The notes beneath the pieces were generated by a model, which did no database searches, was not told the origin of the DNA, and was given only the letters and a program-made list of their open reading frames with translations. From contig CP092873.1 in assembly GCA_030710605.1 (NCBI GenBank), positions 757,900 to 821,899 of the forward strand: a stretch of 64,000 nucleotides of DNA, read 5' to 3'. This document shows, one piece after another, positions 42,584 to 52,208 of this stretch (its first letter is position 1; every line of letters starts with the position of its first letter). Both the position numbers and the translations under genes were made by a program. The stretch comes from Cordylochernes scorpioides. Taxonomy: Eukaryota; Arthropoda; Arachnida; Pseudoscorpiones; Chernetidae.

Positions 42584-43866
42584 TCAGTTGGCCGGTATTG
42601 TGATCAGGGTGAACGGACCGATCTGTTCCATGGACAAGACACCACCACCACAACCTCCGTTGGCCGGTATTGTGATCAGGGTGTATGGACCGATCTGATC
42701 TGCTCCATGGACAAGACACCACCACCACCTCGGTTGGCCGGTATTGTGTTCAGGGTGTATGGACCGATCTGATCTGTTCTATGGACAAGACACCACCACC
42801 CCCTCAGTTGGCCGGTATTGTGATCAGGGTGCATGGACCGATCTGATCTGCTCCATGGACAAGACACCACCACCTCAGTTGGCCGGTATTGTGATCAGGG
42901 TGCATGGACCAATCTGTTCCATGGACAAGACACGACCACCTCAGTTGGCCGGTATTGTGATCAGAGTGCATGGACCGATCTGATCTACTCCATGGACAAG
43001 ACACCACCACCTCAGTTGGCCGGTATTGTGATCAGGGTGCATGGACCGATCTGATCTGCTCCATGGACAAGACACCACCACCACCTCAGTTGGCCGGTAT
43101 TGTGATCAGGGTGCATGGACCGATCTGATCTGCTCCATGGACAAGACACCACCACCATCTCAGTTTGCCGGTATTGTGATTAGGGTGCATGGACCGATCT
43201 GATCTGTTCCATAGACAAGACACCACCACCACCTCAGTTTGCCGGTATTGTGATCAGGGTGTATGGACCGATCTGATCTGTTCCATGGACAAGAAACCAC
43301 CACCACCTCAGTTGGCCGGTATTGTGATCAGGGTGCATGGACCGATCTGATCTGTTCCATGGACAGGACACCACCACCTCAGTTGGCAGGTCTTGTGATC
43401 AGGGTGCATGGACCGATCTGATCTGTTCCATGTACAAGACACCACCACCTCAGTTGGCCGGTATTGTGATCAGGGTGCATGGACCGATCTGATCTGTTCC
43501 ATGTACAAGACACCACCACCTCAGTTGGCAGGTCTTGTGATCAGGGTGCATGGACCGATCTGATCTGTTCCATGTACAAGACACCACCACCTCAGTTGGC
43601 CGGTATTGTGATCAGGGTGCATGGACCGATCTGATCTGTTCCATGTACAAGACACCACCACCTCAGTTGGCAGGTCTTGTGATCAGGGTGCATGGACCGA
43701 TCTGATCTGCTCCATGGACAAGACACCACCACCACCTCAGTTGACCGGTATTATGATCAGGGTACATGGACCGATCTGATCTGCTCCATGGACAAGACAC
43801 CACCACCTCAGTTGGCCGGCATTGTGATCAGGGTGAACGGACCGATCTGATCTGTTCCATGGAAAA
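42584..43866 (+). repeat. 70-bp minisatellite, about 18 units
   Basis: The unit contains GTTGGCCGGTATTGTGATCA, GGGTGCATGGACCGATCTGA and CTCCATGGACAAGACACCAC. Length varies by 3-bp CAC steps and by loss of GATCT. It lies within the ~100-bp repeat field; flanking sequence at 43900-43950 resembles that field again. Multiple overlapping ORFs on both strands are read-through. Confidence 0.95.
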
Positions 43867-43879
43867 GCCACCACAACAG

Positions 43880-44395
43880 AGAACATGAAAAAAGTGAAAC
43901 ATGTTTTCTCCGTTATTTAAATCGAAAGTTTCTATAGACAGGTTACATAGAGGTTATGAACACATGCTCTGTGATAGCCAACTAACATCTCACATTGTGT
44001 GTTCCCACAATGTGTGTTGGAGTGTAATTAATATGGGTAGGGATTTGTGGTCCACAAGAAATTATTTTTTAAAGCTGAGGCAATTAATCTTCCTGCCATA
44101 TTTCTGCTCGAGCCTTTTTTCCCGGAATTAATGACCGAAACAAAATTGCTTGGAGATTTTTGCTGCTTTATCCCATTCTTTTTTTTTTTAAGTTTTATTA
44201 TATTTTATAAACCACCAAACATTAAAATTGATTATTCAGATTTGGGTACATTTTTAAAGATATTGATGGGATTTTCTCATACACAAATCCCTTCGCCTTC
44301 TCTATAGAAAAATTTCAATGTATTCAACGTGAAACAAAAAAAAAAGAAGAAGGTAATTAAAGAGCTTGTTGAGTTTTGTTCTTAATAATACTGAT
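43880..44395. other. Intergenic, no gene seen
   Basis: AT-rich. A short inverted repeat CACATTGTGTG/CACAATGTGTG lies near 43990-44020. ORFs of 76 and 86 codons have no support. Confidence 0.4.
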
Positions 44396-44399
44396 GTAC

Positions 44400-44855
44400 A
44401 GAACTTAAGGAAGTTGTACCTTTTAGCATGTATATCGGGATTCAGACAATAACTCTGAAAGATATTACAGTGACCTTTATTGAAGACACACGAGATAACC
44501 AATATACACCCATGGACAAAACTTAAAGAAGTTGTACCTATCAGCATGTGTATCGGGATTCAGACAATAACTCTGAAAGATATTACAGTGACCTTTATTG
44601 AAGACACACAAGATAACCAAAATATACACTCATGTGGACAAAACTTAAGGAAGTTGTACCTTTTATCATTTATTATCGGTATTTACACAATAATTCCAAA
44701 ATATATTACAGTGAACTTTATTGAAGACACACGAGATAACCAAGTGTGAACTAAATTGTCTTTGTCTCCTTCAAAAAACGACTACAGGCGAGATAAAAGA
44801 TTTAACACTTCCTTATGTTTTGTCAATGAGTGTTTATCTTATCTCTATAGGCAAT
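44400..44855 (+). repeat. 118-bp dispersed tandem repeat, 3-4 units
   Basis: Three consecutive units with CTTAAGGAAGTTGTACCTTT, ATCGGGATTCAGACAATAAC and TTGAAGACACACGAGATAAC, and a partial fourth near 44840. Confidence 0.85.
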
Positions 44856-44909
44856 TTAGGATGTTTATCTGAATGTATATAAATATATTGATACCATATG
44901 TATAGAAAT

Positions 44910-45310
44910 TACTATCCACTAGCGCGCCATCTGTTATCAAATTACGAAACTATTTAAGACACGTAATATTCTTTTTAAAATAAAACAATTTCTACTGCCC
45001 TTACTGCAATGTAAAATTTAAGGGAGGGCCTGGCTCATCAGTGGCGAACCCTCCCAGCGGTTTCGCCAGTTTAATCTATCATACCGCTGTTATATTGCAT
45101 TTTTGGAACTTCCTTTTAAAGTGATACTCTTGCTTGACTCTTCGAATGGGTATTTTAGATGAACTATGGACATAAGCTTTTAGAACAGCAGAATTACATT
45201 TAATTATGAATATATAATATGCTTCGAGAAATCGCTCTTCCGCAAATATCGATTTGTGTCTTTTATTTGAACAATTATATTACGATGCACTAGCGCGCCA
45301 TCTGTTATCT
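44910..45310 (-). repeat. Family B repeat, long copy
   Basis: GCGCGCCATCTGTTATCAAA (44924), CTACTGCCCTTACTGCAATG, then GGCCTGGCTCATCAGTGGCG, AACCCTCCCAGCGGTTTCGC and CAGTTTAATC. Stem II here is CTGGC/GCCAG. A GCGCGCCATCTGTTATC remnant recurs at 45293. Confidence 0.75.
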
Positions 45311-45486
45311 TAGAGAAATATGTAAATAAAATAGCCCGTGAGAAAGTATACTGAGAAGAAAATTGGCTAGTCAGAACACCCTTCATTGGGAAATAGGTGC
45401 CGTTGCCACGTTAGTTCTCTTGGGTCAGAATTTGTTCGAATATTCCAAGGGTCCAGAGGTAAACTCAAGAAAGTGTAGTCAGACTT

Positions 45487-45714
45487 CTACCCCTCTCTCT
45501 CTCTAATGATTTCGGCGTCGGCCTCCATCCCGAGGCAATAACAAGTGTAGCGAAGGCTACCATCTACAAGTACCATCTTGGTCTTGAGTTGGGTAACACC
45601 AGCCATCACATCGACCTGCCCATTCTGTGGGAGAGTACTCTCGCAGTCCATCGGTGGCGGAGTCTTTCTCGCGGTGAGCGCCACCAATGAAGACCTTGTA
45701 TATTGTTGCATCAT
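45487..45714 (-). CDS. Repeat-encoded ORF of unknown function
   Basis: 75 codons from ATG at 45714. The core ARKTPPPMDCESTLPQNGQV is followed by DVMAGVTQLKTK. It is shared at protein level with the ORF at 18281-18493 (PQNGQVDVM identical). It is more GC-rich than the flanks, and two cysteines lie near the end (YTCYCLGM). No domain is recognised. It may be an exon of an uncharacterised retroelement or a duplicated host exon. Confidence 0.35.
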   Translation of the reverse strand: MMQQYTRSSLVALTARKTPPPMDCESTLPQNGQVDVMAGVTQLKTKMVLVDGSLRYTCYCLGMEADAEIIREREG

Positions 45715-45729
45715 GGCTAATGAACCTAT

Positions 45730-46800
45730 TTTATTTTAATTTGTAATATTATTTTTCATATATTTCAAATTCAAAATTATATTTTATATTTATTTATTTT
45801 ATTAAACAGAATATATGTATTATAGAATCATCATTTGTATTTAGATACACGTGTGACTTCACAGCTCTCTTTGATGTGAGAAATAAATAAATTATTCTGG
45901 AGGCTACTTAAAGTAGAGTTATCTCCACTTATAGAATCAAGTTTGAAGAGTCTGCCAAGCCTCAACCTGGTGCAACAATATATATTTATATATATGTATG
46001 TTTATCAATTATTTTATGTATTTATATATATTTATTCGTAAATATATCTTTATATAATCATTTTTATTCACATTTATATTTATTCTGTATTTAACCTTAT
46101 ATAATCTCATATGTACTTTGATATAAAGTAGTTTCAATCTTTCTAATGAGTGCAAGTAACTAAATGAAGCTATGGAACATTTGCAAGGGCAGAAGTTGAA
46201 CTGTCTACTAAATGTGTAAACATAGGGTGGAGAATACAGTAAAATCATTCGAAAGTTACTATTTATGATTATCATGGCATACTTGGGATAAGGAACACCA
46301 TCATCTACAATGATATAATAAAACAGAGAATATATGAAGTGATAACTTCCTACGCTAAAAGATTCCAGAATTATTTTTGGTCACTTAAGACATATTCTAA
46401 AATTACGAGGGTAATTTGCGTAGAAAAAGGACATACCCAGAGAAGTTCGCTAGAACCAAACAATTATACATAATCTAGAGAACATACGAAAAACAATTTA
46501 GAAATAACGTCTTTATATCCTCATTTTATGCGATGTTTATGGGCGGATTGAAGGAAAGAAGTCTCTAATTGTGTCCAAATTGTCACAGGAAAATATTGAT
46601 TAGACCCGCTAGGCGCCGTATTTCAATTCTTAATTACAGCACTCTGTCACTTTTGTCGGCAATTTATTTTGATTAGAACTGATGGGAAAGACTCTCTCTT
46701 TTTGGGCATTTCTTCTTAATCAAATTAGAATGGCTCTCACTACTCTGTCGCCTATATCAGTCCATTAGCCCACACTGCCATGCATGCTACACCGAACTTT
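45730..46800. other. AT-rich, no gene seen
   Basis: No supported ORF. 46560-46790 is somewhat less AT-rich, with no recognised feature. Confidence 0.45.
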
Positions 46801-46807
46801 GAATATA

Positions 46808-46968
46808 CCGTTAAACCTGTCTAGAGCGCCTTCCTCTCTATAGCGCCCTATTTTAAATACGTAGTACGATGAGATTTACATTAAAGGTGACCTGTCTATA
46901 GCACCCCCTCTCTATAGCACCCTATTTTGATAAGTCCCAAGAGGGGGCGCTATAGACAGGTTTAACTG
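46808..46968. mobile_element. MITE with pogo-like ends
   Basis: Inverted ends CGTTAAACCTGTCTAGAGCG and its near complement GCGCTATAGACAGGTTTAAC, about 160 bp apart, with an internal repeat of CTCTCTATAGC[GA]CCCTATTTT. The TATAGCGCC/GGCGCTATA ends resemble Tigger/pogo-type termini. It cannot code. Confidence 0.65.
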
Positions 46969-47084
46969 CATATCAAAATATTTTAGTGTAAACCTTTTCA
47001 TATCTTTAACATACTCTAATAAAACCAGTAAATATTCAACTTTAGAAAACATACATTGTTCTATTGATAGGATTATATACCTAC

Positions 47085-47620
47085 ATTCATAGATAAAACT
47101 TAAAGAAGTTGTAACATTTCAGCATATATATATTGCGTATGATATTGTTTTTTACAGCACAATACAACAATGTTGGCAAGTTTCTCTAGAGTGGAATGTC
47201 GAGGTGACGAATTTCAGCATGTATATCGGGTTTGAGATAATAACTCTAAAATATATTACAGTGACCTTTATTGAAGACACACGAAATAACCAATATTCCC
47301 TGATGGACAAAACTTAAGGATGTTGTACCTTTCAGCATGTATATCGGGATTCAGACAATTACTCTGTAATATATTACACTGACCTTTATCGAAGACACAC
47401 GAGATAACCAATATACACTCATGGACAAAACTTAAGGATGTTGTACCTTTCAGAATGTATATCGGGATTCAGACAATAACTCTGAAAGATATTTGATACA
47501 TAGTGACCTTAATTGAAGAAACATGAGATAACCAAGTGTGAACAAAATTACCTTTGTCTTAAAAAAAAAAGTGCTACATTAAAGATTTTCTACTTCCCTA
47601 AGTTTTGTCCATGAGTATAT
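47085..47620 (+). repeat. 118-bp dispersed tandem repeat, about 4 units
   Basis: Units with GGACAAAACTTAAGGATGTT and CATGTATATCGGGATTCAGA. The first is disrupted near 47135-47210 by unrelated sequence. Confidence 0.8.
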
Positions 47621-47639
47621 AAACTATCGAAATATATTA

Positions 47640-48000
47640 GTAAAAAATAAGTGTAAATCAATATTTACAATATACTAATAACTGATATTCAATATTTTAA
47701 GAATAAAAGACACTGTGAGTTGTAATTGGCGCACCAAACATGATGTAGAAATCAGCGTTATTATTTCTCATATAGGGTGTAAAGGGCGTCTCTACAGAGC
47801 AATGGAAACTCTGGGTTGACGCTAAGCTAGGTACGATATACAGGTCTAGCAGTCCATCACTGGATTTTATGTCCCAATCTGAGAAAGTTTTGAAATTTCT
47901 CGGAACTTTATCCCTAGAGAGTCTTCACTTCCCGTGCATAAAACCTCTAAGATACCGTAACGGGTGTACAGCTTCTCAACAACCTTTGACGCTTACACTT
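47640..48000. other. Single-copy-looking intergenic sequence
   Basis: 47690-47990 has balanced composition and no match to the window's repeats, but no open frame with support. Confidence 0.35.
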
Positions 48001-48004
48001 CTAT

Positions 48005-48320
48005 CTATGTGAAAAAATAGTACAAATGTAATATTGTACTGGGATAAGGTGCATAAATTAAGAAAAAAACATCTCCTTATGGATGCCTTAATGACCAAAT
48101 ATTTTTGGTCGTTGAGGTACAGCTTGCACCACGCTGTGAGGGCCAACAGCCCGAAACGCGTCCGTGGTTAGCTTGATTAATCAAGAATGGGTATTTGGCC
48201 AATTCTGGAATAATTAAAAATCAACGAGAATAGTTGATATTTATTCCGATAGATGGTGCAAGCCATCAGCAACTTTCAGTTGCACGATAAGGAGATGCCT
48301 TTTTCTTAACTTCTATCTAT
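48005..48320 (+). mobile_element. Hammerhead family A element
   Basis: Order: ATATTGTACTGGGATAAGGT, CATCTCCTTATGGA, AGGTACAGCTTGCACCACG, ribozyme, AGCTTGATTAATCAAG hairpin, AATTCTGGAATAATTAAAAA, then CGATAGATGGTGCAAGCCAT and GATAAGGAGATGCCTTTTTC. The termini are therefore inverted (CATCTCCTTAT against ATAAGGAGATG). Confidence 0.7.
48129..48167 (+). ncRNA. Hammerhead ribozyme (family A), one core deletion
   Basis: CCACG-CTGTGA-GGGC-CAACA-GCCC-GAAA-CGCGTC-CGTGG. Stem I, stem II, GAAA and the GTC cleavage triplet are perfect, but A6 of the CTGATGA core is deleted. Probably inactive. Confidence 0.65.
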
Positions 48321-48424
48321 GTAAATTTATTAATCAATTATGTATGTTTGTATTGTAGAAATCTAAATTAAATTTGATATGATAAAGAGAGAAATAGAGA
48401 GAACCTCAAATTTATATAAAAATA

Positions 48425-48875
48425 TAAGGTCGCCTCTCCCATCAAAATAGACGTCAAAACTTAGACGTCATCTAACTAGCCGCAAACTAGAGGCCTCAGG
48501 TCGGTGACAAAGCCACAACACCAGCTTTAGTAAACTGAGAAGTTTCCACCTAGAGGCCATGGTTTCTGGCTAATGGCCCTCGTCAGTCTAGGGCGGACTT
48601 TATTCCATGAGATCCACACGGGATCTAATGGAATCTTCACAATCTATACCAAATATATATTTGTCTGACAAAGTGGCTAGGCCATATTTATGCCAAAAAT
48701 ATACAAATTGTTACGAGAAGATATTGCTCACTAAAATAATAGTCGCCTCTACAGTCAAAATAGACTTCAAAGCTGATGTTGTCACATTGTTACCGACCAG
48801 AGCTTTCTGGTTTCCAGTTCGCGGTCAATAGATGGCATCTAATTTTGACATCTATTTTGACGGGAGAGGCGTGTG
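48425..48875. repeat. Family C repeats, inverted partial copies
   Basis: Left copy 48425-48600 (GGTCGCCTCTCCCATCAAAA, CTAGCCGCAAACTAGAGGCC, GGTGACAAAGCCACAACACC). Right, shorter inverted copy 48735-48872 (GCGGTCAATAGATGGCATCT, TTTTGACGGGAGAGGCG). Confidence 0.7.
48549..48592 (-). ncRNA. Hammerhead ribozyme (family C)
   Basis: Minus strand: CCTAGA (stem I), CTGACGA core, GGGC-CATTA-GCCA stem II (last pair G-A), GAAA core, palindromic stem III region ACCATGGC, then TCTAGG (stem I', perfect 6 bp). The cleavage triplet is GCC here but GTC at 38690, so this copy is probably inactive while the family consensus looks competent. Confidence 0.55.
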
Positions 48876-48919
48876 GTGTATTTAGGTTGATTTAAAAGTA
48901 GAAATATATTTTAGGCTTT

Positions 48920-49040
48920 AAAATAAAAACATAAAGCCTCCAGGGAAAAGTTTCTTTTAAAAATTATATTTTATGAAATAAAATAAAAAATAATTTTAAA
49001 AAGAAACTTTTCCCTGGAGGCTTTATGTTTTTATAACAAT
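48920..49040. repeat. Foldback palindrome
   Basis: ACATAAAGCCTCCAGGGAAA at 48927 is mirrored by TTTCCCTGGAGGCTTTATGT near 49009; arms about 50 bp. A related single arm (CCTCCAGGGAAAA) lies at 602. Confidence 0.75.
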
Positions 49041-50225
49041 ATTAATTCAATGGATTATTTTATCGAATTTTAGGCTTTATTTATTTAAATGGCTTTATTA
49101 TATTACACCGTATTAGATGCATGCTTAAAATTTTCAAGTTAACAATTGTATTATATGATGATAAATTATATGTTATGATATATACAATATATCGCAGAGA
49201 ATCTGTGGATTTAATATTATTATTATATTAATCCTTATATCTATAAAAATGAAATGCGAAATCTACCGACTTAATCATTATGGAATTTCGCATGTAGGTA
49301 GCTGAAGATTCCGTTTAACATATAGGCTATTCAAAAAACTAAAAAAGTAAATGTGCTTTTTTAAAAAAATAAAAAAAAACAAAAAGCGTTAGTTCCAGTC
49401 TTTTACCGCTTGGGCGCAGCACTGGTCGTGACGATAAATGAATTTGATTGGTTAATAATTAACACGTGGTTTGTTTACACAATGAATGTTAGTTTGTTCA
49501 CACGATGAATGTTTTTAAAAGGTAAGATTATCCAATCGCCGTGAAACTTTAGGAAGTTATTTACTATACTACTGGGAAGATTTCTGGTTTGAATTTGATT
49601 TGAAATAAATATTCTTTGCAATGTTTTTACTTTCACTCGCAAGCAGCGCCTCTAGCGGCGTCTGGTGAAATTATATTTATAAATTGTAACAATGCTTAAA
49701 ATGTTTTCTAAGTATAATAAATTTAATTTGAGAATTTAGTAATATAATCTTCTAATGACGTAAAAAATAATTGGCATTTCAATATTAATATATATTTAAA
49801 GAAAAAAATGTAACGATTTTGTGTTAAATGTTAAAATGTAATGTTAAAATATATTTTTATATTGTTAATTTAATTTGTTGTTGTCTTATAAAAATGATGA
49901 TGCAACTTTAATTGTTGTTGTGAAAATATTTTTATTTACGGAGCTTCTAACCATGATAAATGATTTTTGAGCCCCTAATTGTTGTTGTTTATTATCGTTT
50001 GTTTATATAAAAAAAATTACATTGTATGTGATGATTATAACAAAAATGAAATTTTAAATTAATATATATAATTTATTGAGAAAAAAGAAATAATTAATTA
50101 TCAAATTCACAAAAGTGGCAATATCTTATTTAAAATATAATAAATGTTTTCAAAAAATTATGTGTTTCAAAAATATATTTAAACGCATATAACCACATTT
50201 ATATTTATATACGTTTATAAATCAA
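49040..50225. other. Very AT-rich, no gene seen
   Basis: 49500-49600 has the Helitron-internal phrase CCGTGAAACTTTAGGAAGTT, related to 3740-3780. Otherwise only AT-rich DNA with GTTGTTG runs. Confidence 0.45.
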
Positions 50226-50565
50226 TATATAGGTGGATTGGATGTTTTCTAGAATCGTTTTAACAAATGTTCGTTAGGCAAACTTTTACTCGGATAAAAA
50301 CTGTGCGAAGCCGGGTACATTCGCTAAATACAGTTATTTACAAATCTTCGTTTGTGGCAAGATACTATTCTTTCAACTTCAAATTACCGAGTGGACCAAT
50401 TAATACTGATTTTTTTCAACTTATCAAGTATTTTTCAAGGGACCGAGAAAAAATTATCGAGAAGGTAGACAAGTATAGATTCAGTAGGGATTGGATGTTT
50501 GCTAGAATCGTTTTAACAAATGTTTGTTAAGCAAACTTTTACTTGGGGCGAAGCCGGGAACATAT
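50225..50565 (+). mobile_element. Tandem Helitron 3' ends
   Basis: Two terminal regions with AATGTTCGTTAGGCAAACTT and GCGAAGCCGGGTACATTCGC (first, about 50320) and a decayed second (GGGGCGAAGCCGGGAACA, about 50546). Same layout as 12150-12470. The second end abuts the LTR of the downstream Gypsy element. Confidence 0.55.
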
Positions 50566-50569
50566 ATAT

Positions 50570-50935
50570 TGTCATAACCAAAAATGTACATAGCTTGTAA
50601 CTGTAAATAATACATCGGCAGCTTGGCGAATGTTATGTACCTAAGCCCCGATAGGTGGCGCGCGCTGTCAGCTCGGCAAGTGTTATGTACCTAAGCTCCG
50701 ATAGATGGCGGGCGCGCTAGGCGGCAAGTTTGTAAACAATAGTCGCCATCTTGAGGGGTGGAGCCGATCGCCAGCCGTTTGGGTCTCTGACATTACTTCC
50801 TTAATTTACCATTATTTTTATCCATTTAACTTAGTTTACCTCTATTTCTTTTTATCCCTCAAACTTATTAACTATTTAAAGTCATCTAATAAATTATTAT
50901 TTTATTCTACCCAAACGACTCGTCACCTTCATTAC
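50570..50935 (+). repeat. Probable 5' LTR
   Basis: Contains a short tandem duplication: TGTTATGTACCTAAGC(C/T)CCGATAG(G/A)TGGCG appears at about 50629 and 50680. It ends near the possible primer-binding site TCTGGTGGAGACAAGC (50942). The matching tRNA is not identified. Confidence 0.5.
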
Positions 50936-51035
50936 TGTGAAATCTGGTGGAGACAAGCTGGATCATCCCTTCGCTGCCCAAGCTATAAGAAGAAGTCGTA
51001 GAATCCAAGGATTAAACCCATTGGAATATTCTAAG

Positions 51036-52208
51036 ATGCAACAAGAAGAAAGAGAGACCCCACAGGGTGAGTACCACTTCAAACATATTAGAAACCTTTC
51101 TATATTTTCGGGGGAACCGGGCCAAAGCCCGGAGAAATGGTTGAAAGAGTACCATCGTGTAGCTCAGTACAACTGCTGGGACAGTTCCATGTGCCTAGCA
51201 AATGTTTTCTTCTTCCTCTCAGGAACGGCCAAAGTCTGGTTCGAGAATGTAGAGGATCAAATAACCTCATGGGAACTTTTTGAGACAATGTTGTCTCAGG
51301 TCTTTGGGCATTGCGCAAGCGAAAAAGACCAACTTTTAGAAAAACTAAAAGCCAGGGCCCAAGGAAAGGGAGAGTCTAGTGAGGCGTATATTCAAGACGT
51401 CCTCTATTTATGTCGGCAAATTAACCCCAACATGAATGAAAATGAAAAAGTTGCTCATTTAGTCAAGGGGGTCTCTGAGGAAATTTACAGGGCAATTGTA
51501 ACCTTTGAAATTGCCACCACCGAGGAGTTTATAAGGTGGTGTCGAAAAATCGAACTATCTCAAAAGAGGCGTGTGAATACGCGGATAGTTTTTGACAGAC
51601 TGCCGAATGCCACCGCCATCAACCCAGCAGAATCGGAATCTATGGAGGACCTCATTAGACGTATCGTCCGAGAAGAAATCCACCATGCATTGAATCCCGA
51701 GCCAGCCACTCTCAAACCATCTTCCCTGGATCTAATTATCCGAGAGGAACTTGAAAGGAACCTGTCTGCAATTTCGCAGCCCGTTCAAAGGCCAATGCCA
51801 CGACAGCAGTACTCTAACCGACCCCAAATATTCAAACAGACACAGCAATTCCTGAACCAAAGAACACCGGCACCCAACCAGACACCACCACAGAGAAGAA
51901 CTGATGAATGGAGGACACACGAAAACGTTCCAATATGTTTCCATTGCGGTCGCCCGGGACATGTAGCCCGATATTGCCGAGACAGAAGGCGTGTTTTCGA
52001 GGAAGCCAGGGTAAGAAGGCCGACCTACTCCAATAATTACAACACCTGGTTCAATCAAAATGCCGAAGAAATTGAGTTCGTAGATCGCCGCTTTCGAAAC
52101 CCGTCGCCCTATCCTGGCCGTGGAAGATCCCCCTCAAGACGAAACGCAACGCCGTCGCCCTCTCGCCGATCCAGTCAATCTCCTCGCCGCCTAAGCCAGG
52201 GAAACTAA
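51036..52208 (+). CDS. gag: Gag protein of Gypsy element
   Basis: The first ATG in frame is 51036 (a GTG at 50937 opens the frame but is an unlikely start), giving 390 residues. It holds a retrotransposon capsid-type region (LSIFSGEPGQSPEKWLKEYH, then FFLSGTAKVWFENV and a helix-rich part), a proline/glutamine linker, one CCHC zinc knuckle (CFHCGRPGHVARYC, about 301-314) and an R/S-rich tail. It builds the particle and binds element RNA. It ends in TAA directly after a slippery GGGAAAC, so Gag-Pol is probably made by -1 frameshifting. The gene looks intact. Confidence 0.85.
   Translation: MQQEERETPQGEYHFKHIRNLSIFSGEPGQSPEKWLKEYHRVAQYNCWDSSMCLANVFFFLSGTAKVWFENVEDQITSWELFETMLSQVFGHCASEKDQLLEKLKARAQGKGESSEAYIQDVLYLCRQINPNMNENEKVAHLVKGVSEEIYRAIVTFEIATTEEFIRWCRKIELSQKRRVNTRIVFDRLPNATAINPAESESMEDLIRRIVREEIHHALNPEPATLKPSSLDLIIREELERNLSAISQPVQRPMPRQQYSNRPQIFKQTQQFLNQRTPAPNQTPPQRRTDEWRTHENVPICFHCGRPGHVARYCRDRRRVFEEARVRRPTYSNNYNTWFNQNAEEIEFVDRRFRNPSPYPGRGRSPSRRNATPSPSRRSSQSPRRLSQGN
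52199..52205 (+). promoter_or_regulatory. -1 ribosomal frameshift heptamer GGGAAAC
   Basis: In the gag frame the heptamer reads G GGA AAC, followed at once by the gag stop TAA. This is the X XXY YYZ pattern of retroviral -1 sites. The -1 frame is open from here through 26 codons into the pol ATG at 52280 and onward. No obvious downstream pseudoknot could be drawn by eye. Confidence 0.65.

Noticed and set aside
42459..43054. Several ORFs with CPWSRSDRS-type repeats
   Set aside because: These are read-through of the 70-bp minisatellite in different frames on both strands.
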